From assembly GCA_009649675.1 (NCBI GenBank), contig WJPL01000001.1:826469-890468 (forward strand): DNA of 64,000 bases. The letters are read 5' to 3'. The position numbers and the translations under genes are program-made. Within the stretch, counting starts at the first letter, position 1. Each line of letters starts with the position of its first letter. Source of the DNA: Alphaproteobacteria bacterium HT1-32. Lineage in GTDB: Bacteria > Pseudomonadota > Alphaproteobacteria > Rhodospirillales > HT1-32. This document shows, piece by piece, positions 52,955-61,759 of the stretch. The notes below the pieces were generated by a model. It searched no databases. It saw nothing but the letters and a program-made list of their open reading frames with translations, and was not told the origin of the DNA.

Positions 52955-53836
52955 TCATCGCGTCTGATCTGCAAGACGCAGCAGATAGCGCCCGTAATCA
53001 GAGCCGGCAATGGCCTGACCCAGCTGCCGCAACTGATCGCGGTCAATAAATCCCTGACGATAGGCGATCTCTTCCGGGCAGCTGATTTTCAGGCCTGTCC
53101 GCTTCTCGATCACCTTCACGAATTCCCCGGCTTCAAGCAGCGAGTCCGGCAAACCGCTATCCAGCCAGGCTGTCCCGCGACCAAACAGCTCGACCTGCAG
53201 GGCACCATCGTTCAACAGCTGCCGGTTGATATCCGTAATCTCCAGTTCACCCCGCTCTGACGGCTTCAGGGCAACAGCCCGGTCAGCGACATCCGACCGA
53301 TAGAAATAAAGCCCGGGAACAGCCCAGTTTGAGGCCGGCTGGTCCGGCTTTTCGATTATTTCCAGTGGCACGCCTTCTGGCGACAGGGTGACAACACCGA
53401 ACTGCTCCGGCTGATCGACCCAGTAGCCGAAAATCGTATTCTGGTCGGTAGCCTGCGATGCCCTGCCCAGTACCATCGACAGATCGTTGGCGTAGAACAG
53501 GTTATCACCAAGGATAAGCGCAAACGGATCGTCGCCGATAAACTCCCGGCCGATCACCAGCGCTTCCGCAATTCCCCGCGGTGCTGCCTGCTCTGCATAG
53601 GAAAGCTCCAGCCCCCAGCTTTCCCCATCGCCCAGCATGCGCCGGAACATCGGTAATGCATCAGGTGAGGAGATAATCAGAATCTCGCGAATGCCGGCCA
53701 GCATCAGTGTCGACAGCGGATAATAGATCATCGGCTTGTCATAGACCGGCAGCATCTGCTTGGAAATTGCCACTGTCAGCGGCCAGAGACGCGTGCCCGA
53801 ACCTCCGGCAAGAATGATCCCCTTGCGCCGGTTCAT
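52955..53836 (-). CDS. rmlA: Glucose-1-phosphate thymidylyltransferase RmlA
   Basis: 293 aa, full length. Nucleotide-binding GGSGTRLWPLT (residues 11-21) with SKQMLPVYDKPMIYYPLSTLMLAGI following, LILGDNLFY, and EITDINRQLLNDG are all as in RmlA. Makes dTDP-glucose from dTTP and glucose-1-phosphate. Overlaps rmlB by 4 bp. rmlC and rmlD are not nearby. Confidence 0.95.
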   Translation of the reverse strand: MNRRKGIILAGGSGTRLWPLTVAISKQMLPVYDKPMIYYPLSTLMLAGIREILIISSPDALPMFRRMLGDGESWGLELSYAEQAAPRGIAEALVIGREFIGDDPFALILGDNLFYANDLSMVLGRASQATDQNTIFGYWVDQPEQFGVVTLSPEGVPLEIIEKPDQPASNWAVPGLYFYRSDVADRAVALKPSERGELEITDINRQLLNDGALQVELFGRGTAWLDSGLPDSLLEAGEFVKVIEKRTGLKISCPEEIAYRQGFIDRDQLRQLGQAIAGSDYGRYLLRLADQTR

Positions 53837-54921
53837 CGGCCCCCTCCTGTCTGTGCTGTCCGGTCAAGACCGAGCCTGCCGGACTCCGTCGACTGCCACC
53901 AGTCGCGGTTATCGAGATACCAGCCCACGGTTGCCGCTATTCCCTCATCAAAATCATGCTGCGGTTGCCATCCTGTCGCCGCCGTCAGCCGGGCATGGTC
54001 CACCGCATAACGGAAATCATGGCCGGGACGGTCCGTCACATGGGAGATCAGGCGGGCATGGTCACCGCCGGTATCCGGTGCCAGCCGGTCCAGCGCCCGG
54101 CAGATCGAGTGTACTGTTTCCAGATTGCTCCGTTCCGCATCACCACCGATCAGGTAGGTTTCCCCGGGCTGGCCCTGACAGGCTATACCTATCAATGCCT
54201 TCACATGATCGTCCACATGCAGCCAGTCACGCACGTTCGATCCGTCGCCATAAACCGGGATCGGACGGCCCGACAGGCCGGCTGCAATCACTGTCGGAAT
54301 CAGTTTTTCCGGATGCTGCCAGGGGCCGTAGTTATTGCTGCAGTTGCTGATCAGTACCGGCAGGCCATAAGTGCGGTTCCAGGCCCGTGCCAGACCATCT
54401 GCCGCCGACTTGCTGGCGGCATAGGGCGAATTCGGCAGATGCGGTGAGGCTTCCGTAAAATATCCCTCGGCCCCGAGTGCGCCGTAGACTTCATCGGTAG
54501 AGACATGGACAAACCGAAAGCCATCCCGTTCTGCCCCGGACAGGGTTTTCCAGTAGCCGAGGGCCGCATCCAGCAGCGTTGTTGTCCCCACCACATTGGT
54601 ATCGATGAATGCGGCCGGACCATCAATCGAGCGGTCAACATGGCTCTCTGCCGCCAGATGAAATATGAGGGTCGGCCTGAAAGCCGCCAGCGCGTCAGCC
54701 ATTGCGGCCGCATCGCGAATGTCATCCTGCCGGAAACTGTAATCCGGGTGATCCGCAACCGACGCAACCGTTGACAAATCTCCGGCATAGGTCAGCGCAT
54801 CAATATTCAGAACGACAGCCCCGGCCCCGACCAGATAACGGACAAGGGCCGAGCCGATAAAGCCTGCACCGCCCGTCACCAGAACCCGTTGTCCCACCAC
54901 TTCAGGCAAGCTGGTGGTCAT
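53833..54921 (-). CDS. rmlB: dTDP-glucose 4,6-dehydratase RmlB
   Basis: 362 aa SDR-extended enzyme: NAD loop TGGAGFIGSALVRYL, FHLAAESHVDRSI, VSTDEVYG, catalytic YAASK, and NCSNNYGPWQHPEKLIP. Forms dTDP-4-keto-6-deoxyglucose, the common branch point for deoxy and amino sugars. Its ATG is one base after the stop of the HemY-like gene, so it may be transcribed from the hemC promoter. First of six sugar genes. Confidence 0.95.
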   Translation of the reverse strand: MTTSLPEVVGQRVLVTGGAGFIGSALVRYLVGAGAVVLNIDALTYAGDLSTVASVADHPDYSFRQDDIRDAAAMADALAAFRPTLIFHLAAESHVDRSIDGPAAFIDTNVVGTTTLLDAALGYWKTLSGAERDGFRFVHVSTDEVYGALGAEGYFTEASPHLPNSPYAASKSAADGLARAWNRTYGLPVLISNCSNNYGPWQHPEKLIPTVIAAGLSGRPIPVYGDGSNVRDWLHVDDHVKALIGIACQGQPGETYLIGGDAERSNLETVHSICRALDRLAPDTGGDHARLISHVTDRPGHDFRYAVDHARLTAATGWQPQHDFDEGIAATVGWYLDNRDWWQSTESGRLGLDRTAQTGGGR

Positions 54922-54922
54922 G

Positions 54923-56320
54923 TCAGCCTGATTGTTTCGCGACGGATGACGCCGCCCCGTCGGTGAGTGCCGGCAGCAGAACCTCCGGCTCTGACGCCCC
55001 GATCATGGCGGGAATGGCCCCCAGCTGAGGCGGACGCATCCAGCGGAAGGATTCAATGGCGTCGCAATTTCCACAAATATGACGCCAGTCCGCAGCCGCT
55101 GCACCACAACCGGAACAAACCCAGGTTTCCGGTGCCGGTGCTTCCGCGGCAAGCAACAGCCATTTATGAGCCGCTGCCAGGTCCTGATTTTCACTTTCTT
55201 CAATGCGCGCCATCATCCGGTAGGCACGGATATCGCCGCCGCTTTCCAGCACTGGCTGCAATTTGCTCCGGGCCTCGCCCCACAGACCGGCCTCAAGTGC
55301 TGCCTCGCCCATGGCAATCTGGCTTTCGCGATGCCCCTTGTTGCAACTGGCCAGCTTGTCCATGGCCCGAACCCGTTCCATTGCATCCGCAGCCCCCGCT
55401 GCATCTGCATAGACATCGACCAGAGATGGGTGCGGATTGATTGCCCAGGCCTTCTCGACAAGGGTCAGGGAACGGCGCTGCTTACCGGCAGCCGTCATCA
55501 GACGGGCCGCATTGACCACGCCGGGGCTGAATTTCATCATCCCGTCAGCGGCCTTGCGTGCCAGCTTGATTGCCTCATCCCGGTTGCCGGAGTGTTCCGC
55601 ATCAAGACTGCGTTCGTGGGTGAGGATCGTCTGCCGCCAGGCAGCCTGCTCAGCCGTGATCAGCTTGTGCCGTTCCGACGCCTTGGTGACGGTTTCCGCT
55701 TCAACCCAGTCACCGTTGCGGACCAGCAGGTCGTAATAGATGCCCGACAGCCAGTCCGAAGACTGTTTCAGCGCATAGGCTTTGCGCGACAACAGACGTG
55801 CCCGCTCAATATCGCCTTCATTAAGGGCGTAGGTAATCAGGCCCCGTAACCCGAGGAACGCGGTCTCCGGACGGTCCAGCATCTGCCGGAAATATCCCCG
55901 CGCCTTCTCGTTATCGCCGGACATCTGCGCAGCCTGCGCCGACAGCAACAGCGTCAGTGGCGGGTTATCCAGAATATTCTCGGCCTTCGCGGCCAGTTTT
56001 GCCGCTTCACTGGTATCACCGGCCGCCACCGCAACCAGCCCGTCCGTCAGTGCTGCATAGCCTTTCCGGCGTTTTGACTCACGCCAGAACCGCCCCATCC
56101 CAGGCGCCACACGCATCAGCCCCCACCAGAGCCGGTGGAGGACTACAAGCACAGCAGCAATGACCAGAATACCGATCAGGATGACATGCACCCCGGCATC
56201 AACCCGATAGCCCAGCCAGGTCAGTTCAACCTGCCCCGGGCGGTCGGCAAACCAGGAAACCACGCCAATCAGTATCGCCAGCGCGACGAAGAATACCAAG
56301 GCCCGGATGAGCATCCTCAT
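54923..56320 (-). CDS. HemY-like TPR membrane protein
   Basis: 465 aa. Two membrane segments in the first 65 residues form the HemY_N domain (LVFFVALAILIGVVSWF, then VHVILIGILVIAAVLVVL). TPR-like helices follow to about residue 390. Toward the C terminus a small zinc-ribbon-like motif, CSGCG...CGNC, appears. Its association with hemC/hemD is conserved across proteobacteria, but the enzyme role suggested by the old name is unproven; a scaffold is more likely. Starts within the stop of the mitofilin-like gene. Confidence 0.82.
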   Translation of the reverse strand: MRMLIRALVFFVALAILIGVVSWFADRPGQVELTWLGYRVDAGVHVILIGILVIAAVLVVLHRLWWGLMRVAPGMGRFWRESKRRKGYAALTDGLVAVAAGDTSEAAKLAAKAENILDNPPLTLLLSAQAAQMSGDNEKARGYFRQMLDRPETAFLGLRGLITYALNEGDIERARLLSRKAYALKQSSDWLSGIYYDLLVRNGDWVEAETVTKASERHKLITAEQAAWRQTILTHERSLDAEHSGNRDEAIKLARKAADGMMKFSPGVVNAARLMTAAGKQRRSLTLVEKAWAINPHPSLVDVYADAAGAADAMERVRAMDKLASCNKGHRESQIAMGEAALEAGLWGEARSKLQPVLESGGDIRAYRMMARIEESENQDLAAAHKWLLLAAEAPAPETWVCSGCGAAAADWRHICGNCDAIESFRWMRPPQLGAIPAMIGASEPEVLLPALTDGAASSVAKQSG

Positions 56321-57966
56321 TGTGCCAGCGCTCCGATCGCCTGTGCCTGCAGGGCGTCAATTGCGGTCATCACGGCAATCCGCCCTTTCGCCTTGTCGAG
56401 CCAGCTGTCCGCAGCTTCAAGTCCGGCGGGTGGCAACATGCCGAGCAACTTCACAGCTTCCGGCAGATCACCGTTATCCAGCGCAACCTCAGCCTGCGCC
56501 AGCAGGGCTTCCGGATCATCACCGGAGACTTCTTCGCCAACCCGGCGTATCGAAACCAGCGACTTGATACGGCCAAGGGCAGACGACATCCAGTCGGCGT
56601 TATCTGCCAGTGCAATCGCTTTCATCACATTGCTGGCCATCACCGGAAACGCTGACCGCAGGGATGCCAGATCCGGTGCCCCGCCATCAGCAAAAGCCTG
56701 CAAATCTGCCAGCGCAGCAGCAGCGGCAGGACTGTCACCTGCCAATGCCGTGACTGTTTGCAGCGCCGGCTGGTAGCTTCCCCTGCGGTTTACCGCCTGA
56801 GCCAGCTGGTTGACGGCAAGCGCCAGCGAAGTCCCTTCGGAAGCCTGCGACTGACGGGCTGCCCGGAGGTCCTGCAACGCCTGCTGCAATTGTGCGATTT
56901 CCTGCGACATGGCTTCGGCCTTCGCCGCTACCGTCGCAAGATTGGAACTGATGGCCGAAACGGTTTCCGGATCAGCCCCCCGCACATTGGCGATGGCTTC
57001 TTCAATATCAGCCAGCCGGTTCAGGAGAGCCGGATCGGTGCCGGTAGTGGCCGGGGCCGTCTCCAGCGCGGTAATCCGCTCAACCAGCGGTGCGATATCC
57101 ACCGCCTCACCATTATCGACGGCGGCGGGGCGCTGCTCCAGTTTCCCGATCCGCTCGTTAGCCTCGCGCAATGCCGCCTGCAGCGGCTCAACCGCTTCAC
57201 GAACACTTTCTGCAATCGCCTCTGCATCCGGCATGTCAGGTGCAGGAGTTTCCGGAGCGGAAGCGGCTGCCGGTGCCGGTGCTGCGGCTGCCGGTTCGCT
57301 CGGGGCCTGCGGCGCCGGTCTCGCAACAAGAGGAGGCGGCGCTTCTGTCGGATACAGTATGCCGGTCAGCTGCGGCACATAATTTTCGACATAGGGTTTG
57401 GCGAGATGGTTCCACCGCGGCCATGTGGCAATTGCGGTACCAAGAAGCAGTGCCAGAACAAGCAGCATCCAGAAAACCGGCCGGGGCTTTTTCGCCGTTT
57501 CTTCTGTCTCAGCAGCGTCTTCCGCTACAACTTCTGCCTTTGCTTCATCATCCGCTACTGTTGCAGCCTTTTCGTTCCAGGGAGACGCTTCATCTTTCGT
57601 CTCTGTCACGTCAGACGCCTCGGACGCATTGTCGGGAGTGGTCGTATCTGAACTGTCCTTGATCTGCTCCGCGTCATCAGCAGATGACGTGGCTGCCGCT
57701 TCAATGGTGACAGGCTCTGCTTCCTCAGTGACAGATTGTTCCGATGCTGGCTCTGCTGCCACATCTGACAGATCAATACCCTGTTCGGCAGCGGCGGCCC
57801 GCAACTCGGTCCAGCGGTGTTCCGGGATGTGGTCACGTTCTTTCCAGCCCTGTACCGTCGTGAAAGCAACGCCGATGGCTTTCGCTGCCGGCCGGATACC
57901 ACCGAACCGGTCAATAACGTCCCGTGCTGAAAGAGTCGCTGTTTCCTGCTTGCCGTCGTCTTGCAT
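56317..57966 (-). CDS. Mitofilin-like membrane protein with N-terminal helix-turn-helix-like domain
   Basis: 549 aa. Residues 12-60 (VIDRFGGIRPAAKAIGVAFTTVQGWKERDHIPEHRW) resemble a YdaS/Cro-like HTH of the kind called the carph-isopro domain. An acidic, Ser/Thr-rich linker to about 160, one membrane helix (WMLLVLALLLGTAIATW, about 165-182), a Pro/Ala-rich stretch, then coiled coil and a mitofilin-like C-terminal part. Alphaproteobacterial mitofilin homologues usually sit in this heme operon and shape intracytoplasmic membranes. A DNA-binding-type head on a membrane protein is unusual. Confidence 0.75.
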   Translation of the reverse strand: MQDDGKQETATLSARDVIDRFGGIRPAAKAIGVAFTTVQGWKERDHIPEHRWTELRAAAAEQGIDLSDVAAEPASEQSVTEEAEPVTIEAAATSSADDAEQIKDSSDTTTPDNASEASDVTETKDEASPWNEKAATVADDEAKAEVVAEDAAETEETAKKPRPVFWMLLVLALLLGTAIATWPRWNHLAKPYVENYVPQLTGILYPTEAPPPLVARPAPQAPSEPAAAAPAPAAASAPETPAPDMPDAEAIAESVREAVEPLQAALREANERIGKLEQRPAAVDNGEAVDIAPLVERITALETAPATTGTDPALLNRLADIEEAIANVRGADPETVSAISSNLATVAAKAEAMSQEIAQLQQALQDLRAARQSQASEGTSLALAVNQLAQAVNRRGSYQPALQTVTALAGDSPAAAAALADLQAFADGGAPDLASLRSAFPVMASNVMKAIALADNADWMSSALGRIKSLVSIRRVGEEVSGDDPEALLAQAEVALDNGDLPEAVKLLGMLPPAGLEAADSWLDKAKGRIAVMTAIDALQAQAIGALAQ

Positions 57967-57997
57967 GATACCTCATCCCATTGCCGGAAATATCCGG

Positions 57998-58726
57998 TTA
58001 ATCGGCCTGTCCGGATGGACAAACTGTCTGCAGCACCTCAATCAACGCATCCTGCGTCGGCGAATCAGCAACCGGCATCCCCCGCCAGGACAATCCGGAG
58101 ACACGATCGCGGACTGCGTTACTGAGGCAAATCGCGTAACAATTCCGTATCTGAGTGCCAATCCCCGCCCTGGCCACCAGATCTGCAAACGTCATCGCAG
58201 TCCTCGGTGAAAATAGCAGAACAGCAGCGATGTCGTCACGTACGAAAGCATCGACCAGTTCCGGTGTGAATTCGGCAGGTGTACGTACATCGTACATATG
58301 GTCACGCACCACGTCGTACCCCTCTGTCGAAAGCATCCCGACCAGATCACCGGCCAGTGTTTTTCCGGCAACATGCAACAGCCTCCCGTCTTCCGGGCGC
58401 CACGCTGACCGGACCAGCGCAAACAGGTCATGCACATCACCACCGGCACTGGCGACACGGGTAAAACCAAGCTCTCGGGCAAGCAATGCCGTGCCGTCTC
58501 CAACGGCGAAAACCTGTGCAGACCGATCCTTCGTCGCCAGTGCAAATGCCCGGGCACCATTGCGACTGGTCAGCAACACCGCTGTATGAGCCGACAGGGA
58601 ACATGTACGAGCCCGCGACAGGTCCGGTTCCAAAAGCGGTTCCAGAAACGTTCTGTAACCCATAGCCTGCAGATGGTCAGCCAGCGGTGTGGCATCCTCA
58701 AGCGGGCGGGTAATCAGCAGGGTCAT
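57998..58726 (-). CDS. hemD: Uroporphyrinogen-III synthase HemD
   Basis: 242 aa, two-lobed fold poorly conserved in sequence: start LLITRPLEDATPLADHLQAMGY, middle VFAVGDGTALLARELGFTRV and LLHVAGKTLAGDL, later VLLFSPRTAMTFADLV. It closes hydroxymethylbilane to uroporphyrinogen III. Overlaps hemC by 4 bp, which supports the call. Confidence 0.9.
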   Translation of the reverse strand: MTLLITRPLEDATPLADHLQAMGYRTFLEPLLEPDLSRARTCSLSAHTAVLLTSRNGARAFALATKDRSAQVFAVGDGTALLARELGFTRVASAGGDVHDLFALVRSAWRPEDGRLLHVAGKTLAGDLVGMLSTEGYDVVRDHMYDVRTPAEFTPELVDAFVRDDIAAVLLFSPRTAMTFADLVARAGIGTQIRNCYAICLSNAVRDRVSGLSWRGMPVADSPTQDALIEVLQTVCPSGQAD

Positions 58727-59631
58727 GAGGTCAGATAGTCAGGCCCGACATCTGCCAGCAATTTTCCGGCAGCCTCTGTTGCCTGCCTTTCGGCACTGTC
58801 GAGGCTTCCCTCAAAGGCGCAATCCCGCACATCAGACCCGTCCGGACGGGCAATCAGCCCGCGAAACGACACCCGGTCGCCAGATAATTCCGCCAGCGCC
58901 GCAATCGGCGTCCGGCAGGAACCGTCAAGCCGCGCCAGAAAAGCCCGCTCAATCCGGATCGCCCGGTGCGACACCTCATCATCAAGCTGCATCAGCAGAT
59001 CCAGCGTCGCCGTATCATCTGCCCGCGCCGTGATGCCAACCGCGCCCTGTGCAACCGCCGGCAACATGTCTTCCGGCGCAATCGGGCGGGTTGTATGTTC
59101 GCTGAGGCCCAGCCGGTTCAGACCGGCCATGGCCAGAATTGTCGCATCGATTTCACCGCTGCGGACTTTTGACAGGCGGGTTTCGACATTTCCCCGCAGC
59201 AAGGTTGTCCGCAGTCCCGGATTACGATGCAGAACCAGCGCCCCCCGACGAAGCGAAGCCGTTCCGACCACCGCCCCTTCAGGCAGATCGCCAAGACTGT
59301 CTGCTGTCAGACAGATCAGCGCATCCCGGGGGTCTTCCCGTGGCAGAATGCAGGGCAGCGCCATCCAGTCCGGTAGCTTCGTCGGAACATCCTTCATCGA
59401 ATGGACCGCGATATCGATCCGGCCATCTGCCAGCGCTTCGTCAATTTCCTTGGTGAACAGGCCCTTGCCGCCCGCCTCCGACAATGCGCGGTCGCGAATC
59501 ATGTCACCCGTCGTCTTGATCACGACGATGCTGACGGTGATATCCGGACGAACCGCAAGAATGCGTCGTTCCGTTTCGTGGGCCTGTGCCAGCGCCAGCG
59601 GGCTGCCCCGTGTTCCGATCTTGATTTCCAT
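58723..59631 (-). CDS. hemC: Porphobilinogen deaminase HemC
   Basis: 302 aa from the ATG at 59631 (EIKIGTRGSPLALAQA); the frame stays open to 59784 but would overlap tsaD. Family motifs: GTRGSPLAL, HSMKDVPT, GTASLRRGALV, and the dipyrromethane-binding Cys in LDGSCRTPIAA. Polymerises four porphobilinogens. First gene of the hemCD-mitofilin-HemY run; divergent from tsaD with 73 bp between starts. Confidence 0.95.
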   Translation of the reverse strand: MEIKIGTRGSPLALAQAHETERRILAVRPDITVSIVVIKTTGDMIRDRALSEAGGKGLFTKEIDEALADGRIDIAVHSMKDVPTKLPDWMALPCILPREDPRDALICLTADSLGDLPEGAVVGTASLRRGALVLHRNPGLRTTLLRGNVETRLSKVRSGEIDATILAMAGLNRLGLSEHTTRPIAPEDMLPAVAQGAVGITARADDTATLDLLMQLDDEVSHRAIRIERAFLARLDGSCRTPIAALAELSGDRVSFRGLIARPDGSDVRDCAFEGSLDSAERQATEAAGKLLADVGPDYLTS

Positions 59632-59704
59632 GCATCCTGTGTAGCGATGCTCCGCGTACTCTGCAACGTTGGACAGCACCCTCCTGGCAGCATAAAAAAC
59701 CGCC

Positions 59705-60754
59705 ATGCTCGCACTCGGAATTGAAACCAGTTGTGATGAAACGGCGGCGGCGGTTGTCGACCTCGACCGCACGGTAAGGTCCAACGTTGTTCTGTCGCAG
59801 ATTGAGGCGCATCAGCCCTATGGCGGTGTGGTGCCGGAAATTGCTGCGCGTGCTCATCTTGAAGCAGCCGATTCGGTTTGCGCCGAGGCCCTGAAACGGG
59901 CCGGCGTCGGATTCAGCGATATTGACGTAATTGCCGCCACTGGCGGTCCCGGACTGATCGGCGGCGTACTGGTCGGCGTCATGACCGGCAAGGCCATTTC
60001 AATGGTGCGCAACCTGCCCTTCGTTGCCGTAAATCATCTTGAAGCACATGCGCTGACGGCACGGCTGACCAATGATGTGCCCTTTCCCTATCTGCTGCTG
60101 CTGGTCTCCGGCGGCCATTGCCAGTTGCTGATTGCCGAAGCGGTTGGCCAGTACCGTCGACTGGGGGCAACCATTGACGACGCTGCGGGTGAAGCCTTCG
60201 ACAAGACGGCAAAGCTGCTGGGACTGGGCTATCCCGGTGGCCCCGCGGTGGAAGCCGCCGCCCGGAACGGTGATCCTGACCGCTACCCGCTGCCCCGGCC
60301 TATGGTCGGGCGACCGGATTGCGATTTTTCCTTCAGTGGCCTGAAGACGGCGGTGCGGCGTCTGGTCGATGGTTTCGGCACCGACGGCCCGACGGAACGC
60401 GACCGGGCGGATATCTGCGCCTCGTTTCAGGCAGCCGCCGGTGACGTGCTGGTTGATCGCTGCCGCCGGGCCACACAACGGTTTCTCGATCTGCACCCCG
60501 AAGGGCGGCATCTGGTCGTTGCCGGCGGGGTTGCGGCCAACCGCTATCTTAGGGCACGGCTGGAGGCGGCGGTCAGTCTGGAGCTGGTCGCACCACCACT
60601 GGCGCTCTGTACCGATAACGGCGCAATGGTAGCCTGGGCCGGGCTGGAACGTTATCGTCTCGGCATGACCGATGATTTCACATTTGCGGCCCGACCGCGC
60701 TGGCCGCTCGACCCTGATGCAGACCCCAAACCCTTTGCCGGAGTGAAAGCATGA
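59705..60754 (+). CDS. tsaD: tRNA N6-adenosine threonylcarbamoyltransferase TsaD
   Basis: 349 aa. ASKHA-fold signatures: [12 protein letters not shown] at the start, metal-binding HLEAHAL (HxxxH), [19 protein letters not shown] and [12 protein letters not shown]. Transfers threonylcarbamoyl to A37 of ANN-reading tRNAs. It is followed by gpsA with a 4-bp overlap, an arrangement common in alphaproteobacteria. Confidence 0.96.
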   Translation: MLALGIETSCDETAAAVVDLDRTVRSNVVLSQIEAHQPYGGVVPEIAARAHLEAADSVCAEALKRAGVGFSDIDVIAATGGPGLIGGVLVGVMTGKAISMVRNLPFVAVNHLEAHALTARLTNDVPFPYLLLLVSGGHCQLLIAEAVGQYRRLGATIDDAAGEAFDKTAKLLGLGYPGGPAVEAAARNGDPDRYPLPRPMVGRPDCDFSFSGLKTAVRRLVDGFGTDGPTERDRADICASFQAAAGDVLVDRCRRATQRFLDLHPEGRHLVVAGGVAANRYLRARLEAAVSLELVAPPLALCTDNGAMVAWAGLERYRLGMTDDFTFAARPRWPLDPDADPKPFAGVKA

Positions 60755-61755
60755 CGGAATCCGCAGACCAGCCCGTTGTCGGTGTTATCGGCGGCGGTGC
60801 CTGGGGTACTGCTCTTGCCGTGGCGGCCAGCCGGGCCGGATCACGCGCCCTGATCTGGGCACGGGACGGGGAAATGGTGAAAGCCATCAACGACACCCAT
60901 ATCAACAGCCGCTACCTGCCTGACATCACCCTGCCCGATAATATCGCCGCAACAGGTGATCTGGCCGCCGTCTGCAAGGCAGAGGCCGTCCTGCTGGTGG
61001 TTCCTGCACAGCATCTGGCGACGACGCTGGATGATGCAGCCCGGCACTGGATTGATGGCGTGCCCGCCGTGATCTGCGCCAAGGGAATCGAACGCGATAC
61101 AGACCGGCTAATGTCAGCCGTTGCCCGTGACCAACTCGGCAGCCGGGCACCGCTGGCCGTATTGTCAGGACCGACATTTGCCCGCGAAGTAGCCCTCGGG
61201 CTTCCCGCCGCTGTCACCCTGGCAGTCGAAGACCGGGCCATCGGGGACAGGCTGGTGGAGCTGCTGGGCTCCCCCACATTCCGGCCCTATCTGACCGATG
61301 ATGTCATCGGTGCGGAAATTGGCGGAACAGTGAAAAACGTACTCGCCATTGCCTGCGGCATCATTGAAGGCAAGCAGCTTGGCGACAACGCCCGTGCGGC
61401 CCTTGTGACCCGTGGTCTGGCTGAAATGACCCGGCTTTGCACCGCACTTGGCGGGCGGGCCGAAACCATGGCCGGGCTGTCCGGTCTTGGCGATGTCACC
61501 CTGACCTGCAACGCCACCCAGTCGCGGAATTTCAGCTTTGGCGTCGCGCTTGGGGAAGGCCGCTCACTGGCGGACCTTCTGGCAGAAGGCACCACTGTCG
61601 AAGGCTTCCATTCATCGGAAGCTGTCTCCCGCATGGCACGAAATGCCGGCATTGACGCGCCGGTCTGTGCTGCGGTCGATGGTATTCTGAACAGTTTTGC
61701 GGATATAGACGCAACGATTTCCGGCCTGATGAACAGACCCTTCCGCGAGGAATAG
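60751..61755 (+). CDS. gpsA: Glycerol-3-phosphate dehydrogenase [NAD(P)+] GpsA
   Basis: 334 aa. NAD(P) loop [10 protein letters not shown], then [46 protein letters not shown], and catalytic Lys in [14 protein letters not shown]. Makes sn-glycerol-3-phosphate for phospholipids. The stop is 4 bp from the stop of the convergent TPR gene. Confidence 0.95.
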   Translation: MTESADQPVVGVIGGGAWGTALAVAASRAGSRALIWARDGEMVKAINDTHINSRYLPDITLPDNIAATGDLAAVCKAEAVLLVVPAQHLATTLDDAARHWIDGVPAVICAKGIERDTDRLMSAVARDQLGSRAPLAVLSGPTFAREVALGLPAAVTLAVEDRAIGDRLVELLGSPTFRPYLTDDVIGAEIGGTVKNVLAIACGIIEGKQLGDNARAALVTRGLAEMTRLCTALGGRAETMAGLSGLGDVTLTCNATQSRNFSFGVALGEGRSLADLLAEGTTVEGFHSSEAVSRMARNAGIDAPVCAAVDGILNSFADIDATISGLMNRPFREE

Positions 61756-61759
61756 CCGG

